Source: Motilimonas sp. E26
GTDB taxonomy: Bacteria; Pseudomonadota; Gammaproteobacteria; Enterobacterales; CBDFNC01
Length of the DNA: 64,000 bases
Direction of reading: 5' to 3'
Assembly: GCF_021278025.1 (NCBI RefSeq)
Contig: NZ_JAIBHJ010000003.1
Location: 1 to 64,000 of the forward strand
The notes under the pieces are model-generated. The model saw only the letters and a program-made list of their open reading frames with translations, made no database searches and was not told where the DNA came from. This document shows, one piece after another, positions 25,805 to 34,772 of the stretch; position 1 is the stretch's first letter, and the number at the start of each line of letters is the position of its first letter. Position numbers and translations under genes: made by a program.

Positions 25805-27208
25805 ATGGATAGTTTAAGTCGAGTAATTAAATTAACGGATTATATTGAAGCACATTTACCTCAATGTTTTACTTTAGAGCACTTGTCTCATTGGTTGGGT
25901 GTCAGTAAGTGGCATTTGCAGCGCGAGTTTAAAGAGTTAACAGGGCAATCCATAGGTCAATACAGTACTGGGCGAAAACTGAGCCTTGCAGCAGCAGAAC
26001 TGGCCGATTCCCCTCTTAGAATCATTGATATTGCTTTGAATTATGGCTTTGAGTCGCAAGAAGCGTTTGCCCGAGCGTTTAAGCGTCACTTTGGTATTTC
26101 ACCAAAAAATATTAAGGGGCAACCACTTTGGGCACAACAAATTAAGTCACAGCCACTGACCCGTGCCTATCTTGAATGTTACGCCGAGTTGCGTGCAATT
26201 ACGCCTACTGTTGTTACTTTACCTGCGGCAGAATACTTAGCTTTACCGGCTACACTTAATTCTATTCGTCATGGTTCAAACGATTTTTTTCAGGATTTCT
26301 CTGCACTCTGGCAATCATTTGAGCAGGAAGTTTCAGCACTTGGACTGGACACATCAATGGACCGCTATTACTCAATGGAATTTATCAACCGTTGTCATCA
26401 TGAAACGGGACTCTTTATGATGTTGGCGGCGATACAGGTTGAAGGGTTAGGTGTTGCTCTACCTAAAGAGTATGACTTGATCTTGTTTCAGGTAAAACAG
26501 CAACGTTACCATTGTTTTGAGTTGACTGATGTTTTTAAGGTAAAGCACTTTTTACGTTATTTATTCGAGCACTATTTACCTGAGCAACAGTTAGCATTGG
26601 TAGAGTTTCCGGTATTGTGGCAGGGCACTGAAGATGGCAAATTATTAGGCTATTTTCCTTTAATTGATGATCTTAGCAGTGAAGCGTTGCCCGTTGGCTT
26701 GAGTATTTCGGAGCAGTTGATTCAAATACCTGACCTTAACATGCGGATTTTATCCACTCAGTTACCTTTTAGTTTAAGCCAAGTATCAGAGCGTTTAGTG
26801 GCACTATTTGAGCGTTGGCCTGAGGTGACTAATATGGCTAATGGTGATATTTCACCAACGTTAAATCAAGGTAAAGCCGTTTTAATTGGTGAACATGGCT
26901 CGGCACAGTTTAGTCCTGAGCATGAATTTCATGCTTCGTTCATGGATCTTAATTTAGCTGATAAATCAACGTTGCCAAATAGCGAAGTAATAACCCTTAC
27001 TGCTGCTTCGTACTTGAAATGCCAGCTGCAAGGAACCCTCGCGCAAATTGATTTCGCACTTAACTACGTTTACAACTTTTATTTGTGGGATTCTCCTTAT
27101 TATCAGGTAAGGGGGCATGAATGGATCAGCAATATCAAAAACGATGGCGAACATTATCAGTTTGAGCTCTGGTTGCCCGTTAAATTGCGCAATGGCCGAA
27201 AAGCATAA
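25805..27208 (+). CDS. AraC-family regulator with N-terminal HTH and GyrI-like effector domains
   Basis: 467 residues from ATG 25805; a TTG at 25775 is in frame but less likely. The two helix-turn-helix motifs are N-terminal (residues 7-105: L-E-H-L-S-H-W-L-G-V-S-K-W-H-L and I-D-I-A-L-N-Y-G-F-E-S-Q-E-A-F-A), an arrangement as in Rob and MarA. The remaining 350 residues appear to be two tandem GyrI-like ligand-binding modules, each ending in a Trp/Tyr-rich strand. The ligand cannot be predicted. A stem-loop follows. Confidence 0.8.
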   Translation: MDSLSRVIKLTDYIEAHLPQCFTLEHLSHWLGVSKWHLQREFKELTGQSIGQYSTGRKLSLAAAELADSPLRIIDIALNYGFESQEAFARAFKRHFGISPKNIKGQPLWAQQIKSQPLTRAYLECYAELRAITPTVVTLPAAEYLALPATLNSIRHGSNDFFQDFSALWQSFEQEVSALGLDTSMDRYYSMEFINRCHHETGLFMMLAAIQVEGLGVALPKEYDLILFQVKQQRYHCFELTDVFKVKHFLRYLFEHYLPEQQLALVEFPVLWQGTEDGKLLGYFPLIDDLSSEALPVGLSISEQLIQIPDLNMRILSTQLPFSLSQVSERLVALFERWPEVTNMANGDISPTLNQGKAVLIGEHGSAQFSPEHEFHASFMDLNLADKSTLPNSEVITLTAASYLKCQLQGTLAQIDFALNYVYNFYLWDSPYYQVRGHEWISNIKNDGEHYQFELWLPVKLRNGRKA

Positions 27209-27247
27209 AGGTCATTTTATGTGTTTGCATATTTACAAAATCAGCAT

Positions 27248-27268
27248 AGGGCCTCAAAGTGAGGCCCT
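27248..27268. terminator. Stem-loop between convergent genes
   Basis: AGGGCCTCA pairs perfectly with TGAGGCCCT over nine bases with an AAG loop, between the AraC-type gene and the PH-domain gene. No long U-run on either side, but its position fits a shared bidirectional terminator. Confidence 0.65.
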
Positions 27269-27282
27269 GATAAGCTCGTTTA

Positions 27283-27657
27283 TTAAAACATAAAATTAGC
27301 AATCGTCTTCTGAATACCGACTACATTCGTCCCTTTTTTCAGCTCTTTAACGATAGGGGCAGATGAACCTGATACCCAAATTTTTAGTTCTGAGTCCATG
27401 TCAAAGGTGCCTGCTGATTCAACGCAAAAGTGCGTAATCGATTTATAAGGTATGGAGTGGTATTCCACTTTTGAACCAGTGATCCCTTGTTTATCTATCA
27501 TGATCAAGCGTTTGTTAGTAAACACGAACATATCTCTAATGAGCTTGTAGGCTAGAGCCAGTTCTTCGTTATCTGCCATAATTGGTGACAATTCGGCGCT
27601 AAGCTCTGCTAAGTTTACTTCAGATGCGTTGCCCATTAAGGCATCAAAAATTCCCAT
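27283..27657 (-). CDS. Bacterial PH-domain protein (YvbH-like)
   Basis: 124 residues forming a single PH-like beta domain: Y-K-L-I-R-D-M-F-V-F-T-N-K-R-L-I-M-I-D followed by Q-G-I-T-G-S-K-V-E-Y-H-S-I-P-Y. This is the standard signature of the bacterial PH (bPH) family. No signal peptide or membrane segment. Function of the family is unknown. Confidence 0.8.
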   Translation of the reverse strand: MGIFDALMGNASEVNLAELSAELSPIMADNEELALAYKLIRDMFVFTNKRLIMIDKQGITGSKVEYHSIPYKSITHFCVESAGTFDMDSELKIWVSGSSAPIVKELKKGTNVVGIQKTIANFMF

Positions 27658-27741
27658 ATTGCTTCTCGTTGATGAGTGAGTCAGGGCTTTAGATTAGAAC
27701 GAACAGTAACAATGAACAAGTATGAAACAGAAGATCTAACT

Positions 27742-27861
27742 TTATTGGCTTCTTACCAGAGAGATTAATAATAGTAAAATAAGTCCAAATGCACTGCAGC
27801 CCAGTACAAAGCCTAGAACTGCTAGTAAGGACTTTTTTATTCCTTGTAAAATAACTGACAT
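27742..27861 (-). CDS. Small single-pass membrane protein (39 residues)
   Basis: The frame reads M-S-V-I-L-Q-G-I-K-K-S-L-L-A-V-L-G, continues with an almost unbroken hydrophobic run to about residue 36, and ends V-R-S-Q. AGGAAAAACTC places a good ribosome site eight bases before the ATG. Amphipathic positive start plus one long helix suggests an inner-membrane miniprotein. I recognise no family. It lies between two minus-strand genes, 84 bases upstream of the PH-domain gene. Confidence 0.5.
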   Translation of the reverse strand: MSVILQGIKKSLLAVLGFVLGCSAFGLILLLLISLVRSQ

Positions 27862-27940
27862 GAGTTTTTCCTGATTTTATTTATCACCACGTCCCTAAAA
27901 GGGCAGCTAACCGTAACTAGCTGCCAAGGCTTGCAGGGAG

Positions 27941-28381
27941 TTAATAAAAGCTTATTTTTGCTACTGTATCGGCAGTAACGGCAAATTTGACTTGGTTCAT
28001 ACTTGGCGGCCCCATTAATGTTGGATTTTGTGAGTAACCGTAAGGCTCAAGGGGCATTCCTTGGGCGCTCATTTTTAAGTCGCCATCCTGATCCAAATCT
28101 TGCATCACAAAAATAGCGTAATCGCCTGTCGGGACGTCATCAATGATAATAGGTTGGCTGGCTTGAGCTAGACTATAAGTCTGGGTTAATTGAGTGGGAT
28201 CGCCTCTTAAGTCGTCAGTGCTTTTATACAAAAATACTTTAACATCCCCTTCGTCACGGGTGAGGTTACCTAGCTCAATAGTGAGCTGGTGCGTTTTCCC
28301 GTCGTTAATTGTGGTTGGTTGTTCACTACCACATGCGCTTAGTGCTAACACTATGCTAGTTATCAGTAAGGTTTTTTTCAT
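27941..28381 (-). CDS. DUF2141-family lipoprotein
   Basis: 146 residues. A lipoprotein signal peptide ends L-S-A-C-G-S with Cys near 18. The mature part fits DUF2141: G-D-V-K-V-F-L-Y, D-D-V-P-T-G-D-Y-A-I-F-V-M-Q-D-L-D-Q-D-G-D and the late P-P-S-M-N-Q-V-K-F. TGAGGA lies at the right distance for ATG 28381; the ATG six bases earlier is too close. It follows the OpgC-like gene by 29 bases and is probably co-transcribed with it. No function is known. Confidence 0.8.
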   Translation of the reverse strand: MKKTLLITSIVLALSACGSEQPTTINDGKTHQLTIELGNLTRDEGDVKVFLYKSTDDLRGDPTQLTQTYSLAQASQPIIIDDVPTGDYAIFVMQDLDQDGDLKMSAQGMPLEPYGYSQNPTLMGPPSMNQVKFAVTADTVAKISFY

Positions 28382-28410
28382 TTTCATTCCTCAGTTTACT
28401 TAGTCTTAAC

Positions 28411-29544
28411 TCATGCCAAGTTAGGCGTTGTTTGCTGAACTTTTTCACGCTGTTTGTTTTGCCATTGCTGATGGATAAATGCGGCAATAAATAAAGTGCA
28501 GGTTAATAAGATTAGCCAAAGGGTATAGCTACCACTGTCGCCCAATTGCTGCAGATAAGGCGCGACAATAAAAATTAGTAAGGTCTGCCAAGCGAATACT
28601 TGCAAAGAGTGACGACCTAATAAACGTAAGCCGGGAATGTTGAGGGCGTTAGGCCAACGGCTGATGACAAAGCCCAATAAGTAAACCCATAGTAAAAGGT
28701 TGAGTATGCGTAACCAGCCAAGCTCGGGCTTATCGGCAAATTGATATAATACGCCCTGATGTATACCCATGGATAAAAAAGCGCCATGGTGGGTAATGAA
28801 TATGGCAGCCACTACAATCAGTGCTATCCATACTGGAACGTTTGAGGCGTACCAATTAATACTTTGTTGACGTTTGCCATAACCAATAGCCGCTCCCATC
28901 ATAAATAGTAGCTGCCAAGCCCAAGGATCAAAGTAGCCAACACTAATACCGAGTGCGGGCGAAACGCTTTGATATAGACCAGTTAAGCTAGTTTGTGTAA
29001 ACCAGCTACTGCTCAACCAAAGGGCAACACTGACGGCTAAAGCTAACCAGCCATAGCCGCGGCGAAAGGCAATGATCACCGCAGGTAACACCAGCATAAA
29101 GATGATATACAATGGCAAGATATCAAAATAAGCAGGTCTATTTAGCAGTAATAAGGACAACCAGCTCGCATGCTCTGGCGCTTGGAAAAAATTAGGCATT
29201 GACGTTTGATATACGTCTCGTGCGCTGGGATAAATGGATATTGCTATCCAAGCCACAGCGAGCACTAATAATAAGCAAATAATGTGATAACAATAAATAG
29301 TCCAAGCGCGATGGACAGCCTTGCTAACAACCTGCTTATTGGAGTATTTGTCGGCACTGTAAATCAGGCCAGCAAGTAACCCCGAAATAAAAATAAATCC
29401 TTCTGCTGCGCCTACTTGACCTAAAGGCTGCAAAGTAAAATATTGTAAAAATGTATTGCCACCACTTATCCAAACTAAGTGATTTATTGTCATTAGAACT
29501 AATAACAGCCCTCTAAGTGCATCTAATGCATGGATCCTGTTCAT
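28411..29544 (-). CDS. OpgC-like membrane acyltransferase
   Basis: 377 residues with about ten membrane helices. The start R-I-H-A-L-D-A-L-R-G-L-L-L and G-A-A-E-G-F-I-F-I-S-G-L-L-A-G mark the OpgC/acyltransferase-3-like family, whose OpgC members succinylate periplasmic glucans. AAGGAGG before ATG 29544 supports the start. No opgGH genes are in the window, so the acceptor is uncertain. It begins a likely operon with the DUF2141 lipoprotein. Confidence 0.8.
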   Translation of the reverse strand: MNRIHALDALRGLLLVLMTINHLVWISGGNTFLQYFTLQPLGQVGAAEGFIFISGLLAGLIYSADKYSNKQVVSKAVHRAWTIYCYHIICLLLVLAVAWIAISIYPSARDVYQTSMPNFFQAPEHASWLSLLLLNRPAYFDILPLYIIFMLVLPAVIIAFRRGYGWLALAVSVALWLSSSWFTQTSLTGLYQSVSPALGISVGYFDPWAWQLLFMMGAAIGYGKRQQSINWYASNVPVWIALIVVAAIFITHHGAFLSMGIHQGVLYQFADKPELGWLRILNLLLWVYLLGFVISRWPNALNIPGLRLLGRHSLQVFAWQTLLIFIVAPYLQQLGDSGSYTLWLILLTCTLFIAAFIHQQWQNKQREKVQQTTPNLA

Positions 29545-29688
29545 GGGTGCCTCCTTGTATGATGCTTTTAGCTTAGGAGGAACAACAAAATAAAACTGAC
29601 CGAAAATGCGCTTTTAACAGTTTTAACGAATTTGACGGTGGTTGAATAATTGTTAACACTACGTTTTTCTATTTCTAAGGTTGTAACA

Positions 29689-29928
29689 ATGACAATACCC
29701 GTAACCATGCAGGAAAAAATGACCCGTGTTTGTGATGAAAAAATCGCCAAGAAAGGTGAAGGTGTAGGCCTGTCTTTTTATGCTTTTTTCGCTAACAAAA
29801 ACACCGAACCAAGTACCTTAATGGCGGTAGCAAAGTGGTGGATTGAAACTCATCAACTTGATCATTTTGAGAAAGCGGTAAAGATTAAAGCGATGGTTGA
29901 GGACATAAAAACACCACCAAAACACTGA
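29689..29928 (+). CDS. DUF6500-family small protein
   Basis: 79 residues from ATG 29689, with AAGG eight bases upstream; a TTG at 29650 is in frame but unlikely. Typical features are V-C-D-E-K-I-A-K-K-G-E-G-V-G-L-S-F-Y-A-F-F-A, then A-K-W-W-I-E-T-H-Q-L-D-H-F-E-K-A. Soluble, function unknown. It lies 43 bases before rhlE and may share its transcript. Confidence 0.75.
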   Translation: MTIPVTMQEKMTRVCDEKIAKKGEGVGLSFYAFFANKNTEPSTLMAVAKWWIETHQLDHFEKAVKIKAMVEDIKTPPKH

Positions 29929-29971
29929 TTTTTGTTACACTGGCCAACCTATTTTTGATCAGCTAGTTGCT

Positions 29972-31201
29972 ATGTCTTTTTCTCAATTAATCAGTGACCC
30001 TCAACTTCACCAAGCGCTGTTAGAGCTTAACTATCAACAGCCCACAGCCATCCAAAGCCAAGCTATTCCGATGATTTTAGCGGGGCGAGATGTGATGGCG
30101 GGCGCGCAGACGGGCACTGGTAAAACCGCCGCATTTTTACTGCCTATGTTACAACGATTAAACGAGCAACCAGTGCCGGCTGATGGCGTAAAGCCAGTGC
30201 GAGGACTGGTACTGACACCGACGCGAGAGCTAGCGGTGCAAGTGGAACATAGCTTTCAGCAATATGCTAAGCATTGTTCGTTAACAGCGGCAGTGGTTTA
30301 TGGCGGCGTAAGTATCGCTGCGCAAGTTAAACGTTTTAAACAAGGCGTTGACGTGATTGTGGCGACACCGGGGCGTTTACTTGATCACCTCAGGCAGGGT
30401 AACTTGACGTTGAATGAACTGAGTTACTTAGTGTTTGATGAAGCGGATCGCATGTTAGACATGGGCTTTGCTGACGAGATTAATGGGATTTTGCAACGAC
30501 TGCCGAGCAAGCGTCAGACCTTATTATTTTCCGCTACCTTCGACGATGCTATTTTTAAGCTAAGTAAGCGGTTGCTAACAGATCCTGTATTCATTGAAGT
30601 GGACAATCGTAATAGTGTCGCCGCACCCGTTGAACAAATTGTTTATGCTGTGGACGATGATAGAAAAGTCGATCTCATCTCGTTTTTGTTGAAAAAAAAG
30701 CCCGACCAACAAAGCCTTATTTTTAGTCGTACCAAGCAAGGCGTTGACCAAATTGCTAAGCAGCTGCAAGCAAAAGGGTTGGCGGCTCATGCCTTTCATG
30801 GTGATTTATCGCAAGCTGTGCGAGAGCAAGTACTTAATGAGTTCAAAATGGGTGACTTGAACGTGCTGGTGGCCACTGATGTGGCGGCACGGGGTTTGGA
30901 CATTGCGCAATTAGGTTGTGTGATTAATATGGAGCTGCCTTTTGTTGCCCAAGATTATGTGCACCGTATTGGCCGTACTGGGCGTGCGGGTCAAGCAGGC
31001 TTGGCCATTACCTTATTAAGCCCCGATGAAGAATGGCGCTTAGAAGAAATAGAACTGTTAATTGATCAGCGTTTAGCGGCGCAATGGCTCGCGGGCTTTG
31101 AGCCTGATTTAACTAAGAGTGCCCCCATTGATAAGAAAAATAGCCGTGGCGCACAAAAACGCCGCGCTAAAAAGCGGGCGTTTGGCAATAAAAAGCGTTG
31201 A
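29972..31201 (+). CDS. rhlE: DEAD-box ATP-dependent RNA helicase, RhlE type
   Basis: 409 residues. All helicase motifs are in order: Q-P-T-A-I-Q-S-Q-A-I-P (Q motif), A-Q-T-G-T-G-K-T, P-T-R-E-L-A, D-E-A-D-R-M-L-D-M-G-F, S-A-T-F, and H-R-I-G-R-T-G-R-A-G. The short basic tail ends K-R-A-F-G-N-K-K-R, as in RhlE proteins involved in ribosome assembly and RNA decay. It converges on the CaCA exchanger gene 19 bases later. Confidence 0.87.
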   Translation: MSFSQLISDPQLHQALLELNYQQPTAIQSQAIPMILAGRDVMAGAQTGTGKTAAFLLPMLQRLNEQPVPADGVKPVRGLVLTPTRELAVQVEHSFQQYAKHCSLTAAVVYGGVSIAAQVKRFKQGVDVIVATPGRLLDHLRQGNLTLNELSYLVFDEADRMLDMGFADEINGILQRLPSKRQTLLFSATFDDAIFKLSKRLLTDPVFIEVDNRNSVAAPVEQIVYAVDDDRKVDLISFLLKKKPDQQSLIFSRTKQGVDQIAKQLQAKGLAAHAFHGDLSQAVREQVLNEFKMGDLNVLVATDVAARGLDIAQLGCVINMELPFVAQDYVHRIGRTGRAGQAGLAITLLSPDEEWRLEEIELLIDQRLAAQWLAGFEPDLTKSAPIDKKNSRGAQKRRAKKRAFGNKKR

Positions 31202-31220
31202 ATAACGTAGTTAAGCAGAA

Positions 31221-32282
31221 TTAAGCTGAGCGTGCTCGGCGTTGCTTCAGATCCCATATCAGGGTGCTCAAAACTAAGATGGCGGTTAATGGAATTATCA
31301 CATATGCCGCTACTTGACCCAGCGGTGTTTGATAGCCCGATTGTATGGCACTGCTAATTAAATAAGCGGTGTAAACTAAGTACAACACAAAGAAGTTAAT
31401 CCCTTCCAAACGGCTTAAGGCAGCGCCTGTAAAAAATAACGGTACACACAATAAAGCAACACCCAGCATGACGGGGAGATCAAGGTTAATTAATGCCGCA
31501 TCAGCAGTTAGCCCGCTTGGCGCAATCAAGCCTGATACGCCCAGTACCGCTAACAAGTTAAATACATTACTACCAATGACGTTACCAACAGCAATATCAC
31601 GCTGTCCTTTTACGGTGGCAACTAGCGAGGTGACCACCTCAGGTAGTGATGTACCAATGGCGACGATGGTTAAACCAATAACCGCCTCACTCACGCCAAA
31701 TGACTGCGCAATAGCCACCGCATTTGCTACGAGCAGTTGCGCGCCGATAACCAACAAGGCAAAACCCGCGATAACCCAAAGCACGTTTTGCCACCAAGGT
31801 GCTGCAGCCATATTGTCATCATCTTCAGTTTCGGGCGGGCTCTTTTTGCCCTGAATAAATAAAAAGCTGGTGTAGCTAATTAACAGCACCACGAGTATCG
31901 CAGCATCAATACGGCTTAACATACCGTCGCTAACCAGCCAAAACACTAAGGCTGAAATCGCAACCATGATAGGTACATCTTGCTTTATAAGCTGCTTAGA
32001 AATCACTAAAGGAGAAATAATCGCGGCTAAGCCAAGAATAAACAGCACGTTAAAGATATTACTGCCGACGACATTGGCTATTGCCATCTCGGTTTCGCCA
32101 GAAAAGGCTGCGCCAATACTCACCGCTAACTCAGGTGCACTGGTGCCAAAAGCCACCACTGTTAAACCAACCACCAAGCTTGGAATACCTGCGCTTAAGG
32201 CTAATCGCGCCGCGCCTTTCACTAAACAATCTGCACCGTAAATCAGTAACACTAGGCCTAACACTAACAATAAATAAACCAC
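31221..32282 (-). CDS. yrbG: Calcium/sodium antiporter, CaCA family (YrbG-like)
   Basis: 353 residues in two inverted halves, each with the alpha-repeat signature: V-A-F-G-T-S-A-P-E-L-A-V-S near 50 and V-A-I-G-T-S-L-P-E-V-V-T-S near 210. Each is followed by G-N-V-x-G-S-N-x-F-N-x-L. About ten membrane helices. It exchanges cations, probably Ca2+ for Na+, at the inner membrane. YrbG in E. coli precedes the kdsD/lpt genes; that context is absent here, so the symbol denotes similarity only. Confidence 0.87.
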   Translation of the reverse strand: MVYLLLVLGLVLLIYGADCLVKGAARLALSAGIPSLVVGLTVVAFGTSAPELAVSIGAAFSGETEMAIANVVGSNIFNVLFILGLAAIISPLVISKQLIKQDVPIMVAISALVFWLVSDGMLSRIDAAILVVLLISYTSFLFIQGKKSPPETEDDDNMAAAPWWQNVLWVIAGFALLVIGAQLLVANAVAIAQSFGVSEAVIGLTIVAIGTSLPEVVTSLVATVKGQRDIAVGNVIGSNVFNLLAVLGVSGLIAPSGLTADAALINLDLPVMLGVALLCVPLFFTGAALSRLEGINFFVLYLVYTAYLISSAIQSGYQTPLGQVAAYVIIPLTAILVLSTLIWDLKQRRARSA

Positions 32283-32420
32283 TATTTTGCCTCTAAAGTT
32301 GGCGTTGTCATGATCGCGATAGTAAGGCTTTTTATAGCGCGAAGATAGAGGCTAATAAACAAATAAATTTGTTTTGATTATCGCTCAACTTGTTACTCTA
32401 AGTTTTTGTAATATAAAGAA

Positions 32421-33302
32421 TTAAAGTGACAGTGATATAAGTAGCAGAATAGGTAAGCTAACTAAGGCTGAAGCGTTACCAAATAACACCATTGCAGCCA
32501 CCTTATGGGGCTCATTTTGGTAACGCTCGGCGTAGAGGTAGTTCATTACCGCAGGCGGTAGCATACTAAATAACAAGATCATTTTTAGGTGTAAGCTAGG
32601 TAAGGGAATAAACAAATAGACTAAGGTAAACGACACCGCGCCAGTGAGTAAACTCAGACCAATATTAATAAGCCCTATTTTTAAGCCATCAAGTTGCAAC
32701 TGAGTCATCTGAGAGCCCAGCGCTAATAGCATTACAGGAATCGCTGCTTGACCAAGTAATTGGGTCGCCTCGGCAATGGGCTGGTAAATGTGTACTTGGC
32801 CAAGATTAAGGGTTATAGCCGCCAAAGCAGCAATAAATAGCGGCGTTTTAAAGGCGCTGACTAAGTTTTGCCAGCCCCGCTGGTTACTTAATATCAAGCT
32901 GCCAAAAATCACATGCAAACAAGTAGACACCACAAACAATAATACCGCAGCCTCAGCCGCAACGGCGCCGAAAGCATAGCCAAACAAAGGAATGGCTAAA
33001 TTGCCACTGTTGCGGAACATTAAGGTGGGCGCCCAGCTTTTAAAGTTCATTGATTTTGGCGCAAGGCAGATAAAAAGGACGCCCGGCAACAGCAACACAG
33101 ACAAGGCGGCGATAATTAAAGGACCTTGGCTCATGTTTAGGGGCATCGCCACCAAGGATGAAAAAACGAGGGCGGGCACAAATACATCGATATTAAGGCG
33201 ATTGATTGGCGCAAAATTAATATTCATGGTTTTGCCCACCCAAAAGCCCACTAAGACCAAGGAAAAAACGGGCAGTAAAATAGCGATTACTTGGCTAAGC
33301 AT
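32421..33302 (-). CDS. AEC-family (auxin efflux carrier-like) transporter
   Basis: 293 residues and about ten membrane helices in two five-helix halves. The start V-F-S-L-V-L-V-G-F-W-V-G-K and the P-x-x-V-F/N-Y-L-Y-A-E-R-Y region near the end are typical of AEC permeases, which transport organic acids or amino acids. Substrate unknown. A monocistronic minus-strand gene. Confidence 0.85.
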   Translation of the reverse strand: MLSQVIAILLPVFSLVLVGFWVGKTMNINFAPINRLNIDVFVPALVFSSLVAMPLNMSQGPLIIAALSVLLLPGVLFICLAPKSMNFKSWAPTLMFRNSGNLAIPLFGYAFGAVAAEAAVLLFVVSTCLHVIFGSLILSNQRGWQNLVSAFKTPLFIAALAAITLNLGQVHIYQPIAEATQLLGQAAIPVMLLALGSQMTQLQLDGLKIGLINIGLSLLTGAVSFTLVYLFIPLPSLHLKMILLFSMLPPAVMNYLYAERYQNEPHKVAAMVLFGNASALVSLPILLLISLSL

Positions 33303-33467
33303 AAAAGCAGGCTTCTATTACAGTAAGAAACTCATGACGTTATCTTAATTTTAAGCAAAATGACAGGAGCGAAGAGTGTGAGTTGTTGAATGCATAAGCA
33401 GCCTTAAGTGACTTTTACTAGATGCTGTAAGCACAAAACGAAGCACTCGTATGCCTGTGTTATAAGG

Positions 33468-34157
33468 TTAAACCAATGTACTGATCCTAGGGTTTAGGGC
33501 GTTCATAAGAAAGTGAGCAAATAAGCCGGTATCCACATTTAACCTTGCTTCCATGGTCAGATAATCTTGGCCAAAGCCATTAGGTTGAAATTGATTATTA
33601 TAACGTTCCGTTAACTCGTTGAGCTGCAATGAGCCGCGCAGCTCATCTTGCTGTAATTCGTTATAGCCAACTGAGTCTCGGTGTTTTAAGCCATAAACGA
33701 TACCAGTATGAAGCTGAGTAAACGCCTCTTTTAACTTATCATTGTTAGCAATCTCCTGCTCCAGTTCAGATAAGGTTTCAGGTGATAGGTTTGCCCCTGA
33801 TAGCTTTAAAGTGCCATCTTTTTGCAGCGACAGATCCAGCTCACTAAGATCTAGATCAGGGTTTTCAGCCATTTGTTTTTCTTTAAATGCTGCGAACTCG
33901 TACACGCTAGTTTGTAATGCTGACTGAGTTTTGGTCATTTCTTCCATATAAAGAAGCATACGTTGCGACACTTCTTCATCAAGGCGCTGAGATAACTCAG
34001 TTGAGATCCCATGAGCTAGATCGAAGGACACTTGCTCCTGACGAGTCGAGTGGGTCACTTCGTGATTTTTATCCTTTATTTTCTCTATCGGCTGCTGCTC
34101 ACTTCGGTTCAATTGTGGCTGAACTGGTAGCCTATTTGATTGCTTAATAACCACCAT
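33468..34157 (-). CDS. Uncharacterised soluble protein
   Basis: 229 residues, not recognised. Polar and acidic, without signal peptide or membrane segment. A Gln/Lys-rich N-terminus leads to a probable coiled coil (L-S-Q-R-L-D-E-E-V-S-Q-R-M, about 58-95), a Leu/Asp-rich segment (D-L-S-E-L-D-L-S), and a C-terminal region with G-F-G-Q-D-Y-L-T-M-E-A-R-L-N-V-D. GGGAGC lies ten bases before ATG 34157. Composition and layout match many small proteins that carry the codon use of the core genome. Confidence 0.6.
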   Translation of the reverse strand: MVVIKQSNRLPVQPQLNRSEQQPIEKIKDKNHEVTHSTRQEQVSFDLAHGISTELSQRLDEEVSQRMLLYMEEMTKTQSALQTSVYEFAAFKEKQMAENPDLDLSELDLSLQKDGTLKLSGANLSPETLSELEQEIANNDKLKEAFTQLHTGIVYGLKHRDSVGYNELQQDELRGSLQLNELTERYNNQFQPNGFGQDYLTMEARLNVDTGLFAHFLMNALNPRISTLV

Positions 34158-34342
34158 GTTGATGCTCCCTTACGTATGTAAACTTACTTCTGTTGGGGGT
34201 TGAGTACCATGACTTGGAATTGTCGTCTGTAACATCGCTTTCTTTGGCATCGGCAAATACAGCAAAAAATTTACATTTATGGCTGGCAATGTTTATATTA
34301 ACTACCAAGCTTTAAGCAAGTATGCCAACTATTGGAGGTTTT

Positions 34343-34642
34343 ATGCAACAGAAGCAAATAAAGAAGTGGTTAGCTCATGGTGGAGAAACTGATTGTATTT
34401 TATATACTTATGCTGACTCTTCCTATTATCGACCAGAAGTCATTGTGCATAATGCGCCTGAGCCTATCACCAATAGTAGTGGTGAAACTATCCATTTTAA
34501 CAGCTTGGTTAATGCCAAGGAGGGAATGAAAAAATTAGGCTTTGATTCGGTAATCTTAAAACTCGATTTACCTTACGATGAAATGCTGGGTGAAAAAGTA
34601 TCAGCTAATGAATGTTTTCAAGAAATGAAAATTTGTCTCTAA
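34343..34642 (+). CDS. DUF6482-family small protein
   Basis: 99 residues from ATG 34343, chosen because GGAGG lies just upstream; ATG 34322 has no ribosome site. The end Y-D-E-M-L-G and the middle I-H-F-N-S-L-V-N-A-K-E-G-M-K-K-L-G fit DUF6482, small soluble gammaproteobacterial proteins of unknown function. Single gene. Confidence 0.7.
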   Translation: MQQKQIKKWLAHGGETDCILYTYADSSYYRPEVIVHNAPEPITNSSGETIHFNSLVNAKEGMKKLGFDSVILKLDLPYDEMLGEKVSANECFQEMKICL

Positions 34643-34723
34643 TCGACCCTTAGGGTGGAGTCATCAGTGCTTAGCCCTGCATCCTGCGATGTGTAAAAGC
34701 AATCATAGAAGCTTATTTTTAAT

Positions 34724-34760
34724 GGCTTGAGCTATGGTGATCAATGCCATAGCTCAAGCC
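34724..34760. terminator. Long inverted repeat after the BCCT gene
   Basis: GGCTTGAGCTATGG pairs perfectly with CCATAGCTCAAGCC over 14 bases with a nine-base loop. No U-run follows on either strand, so it is a stable hairpin at the convergent gene ends rather than a classical terminator. Confidence 0.55.
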
Positions 34761-34772
34761 AGTCTCAGGTTA

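Noticed and set aside
31468-32296. Plus-strand frames of 70-130 residues opposite the CaCA exchanger
   Set aside because: Antisense shadows of a strongly conserved membrane-protein gene.
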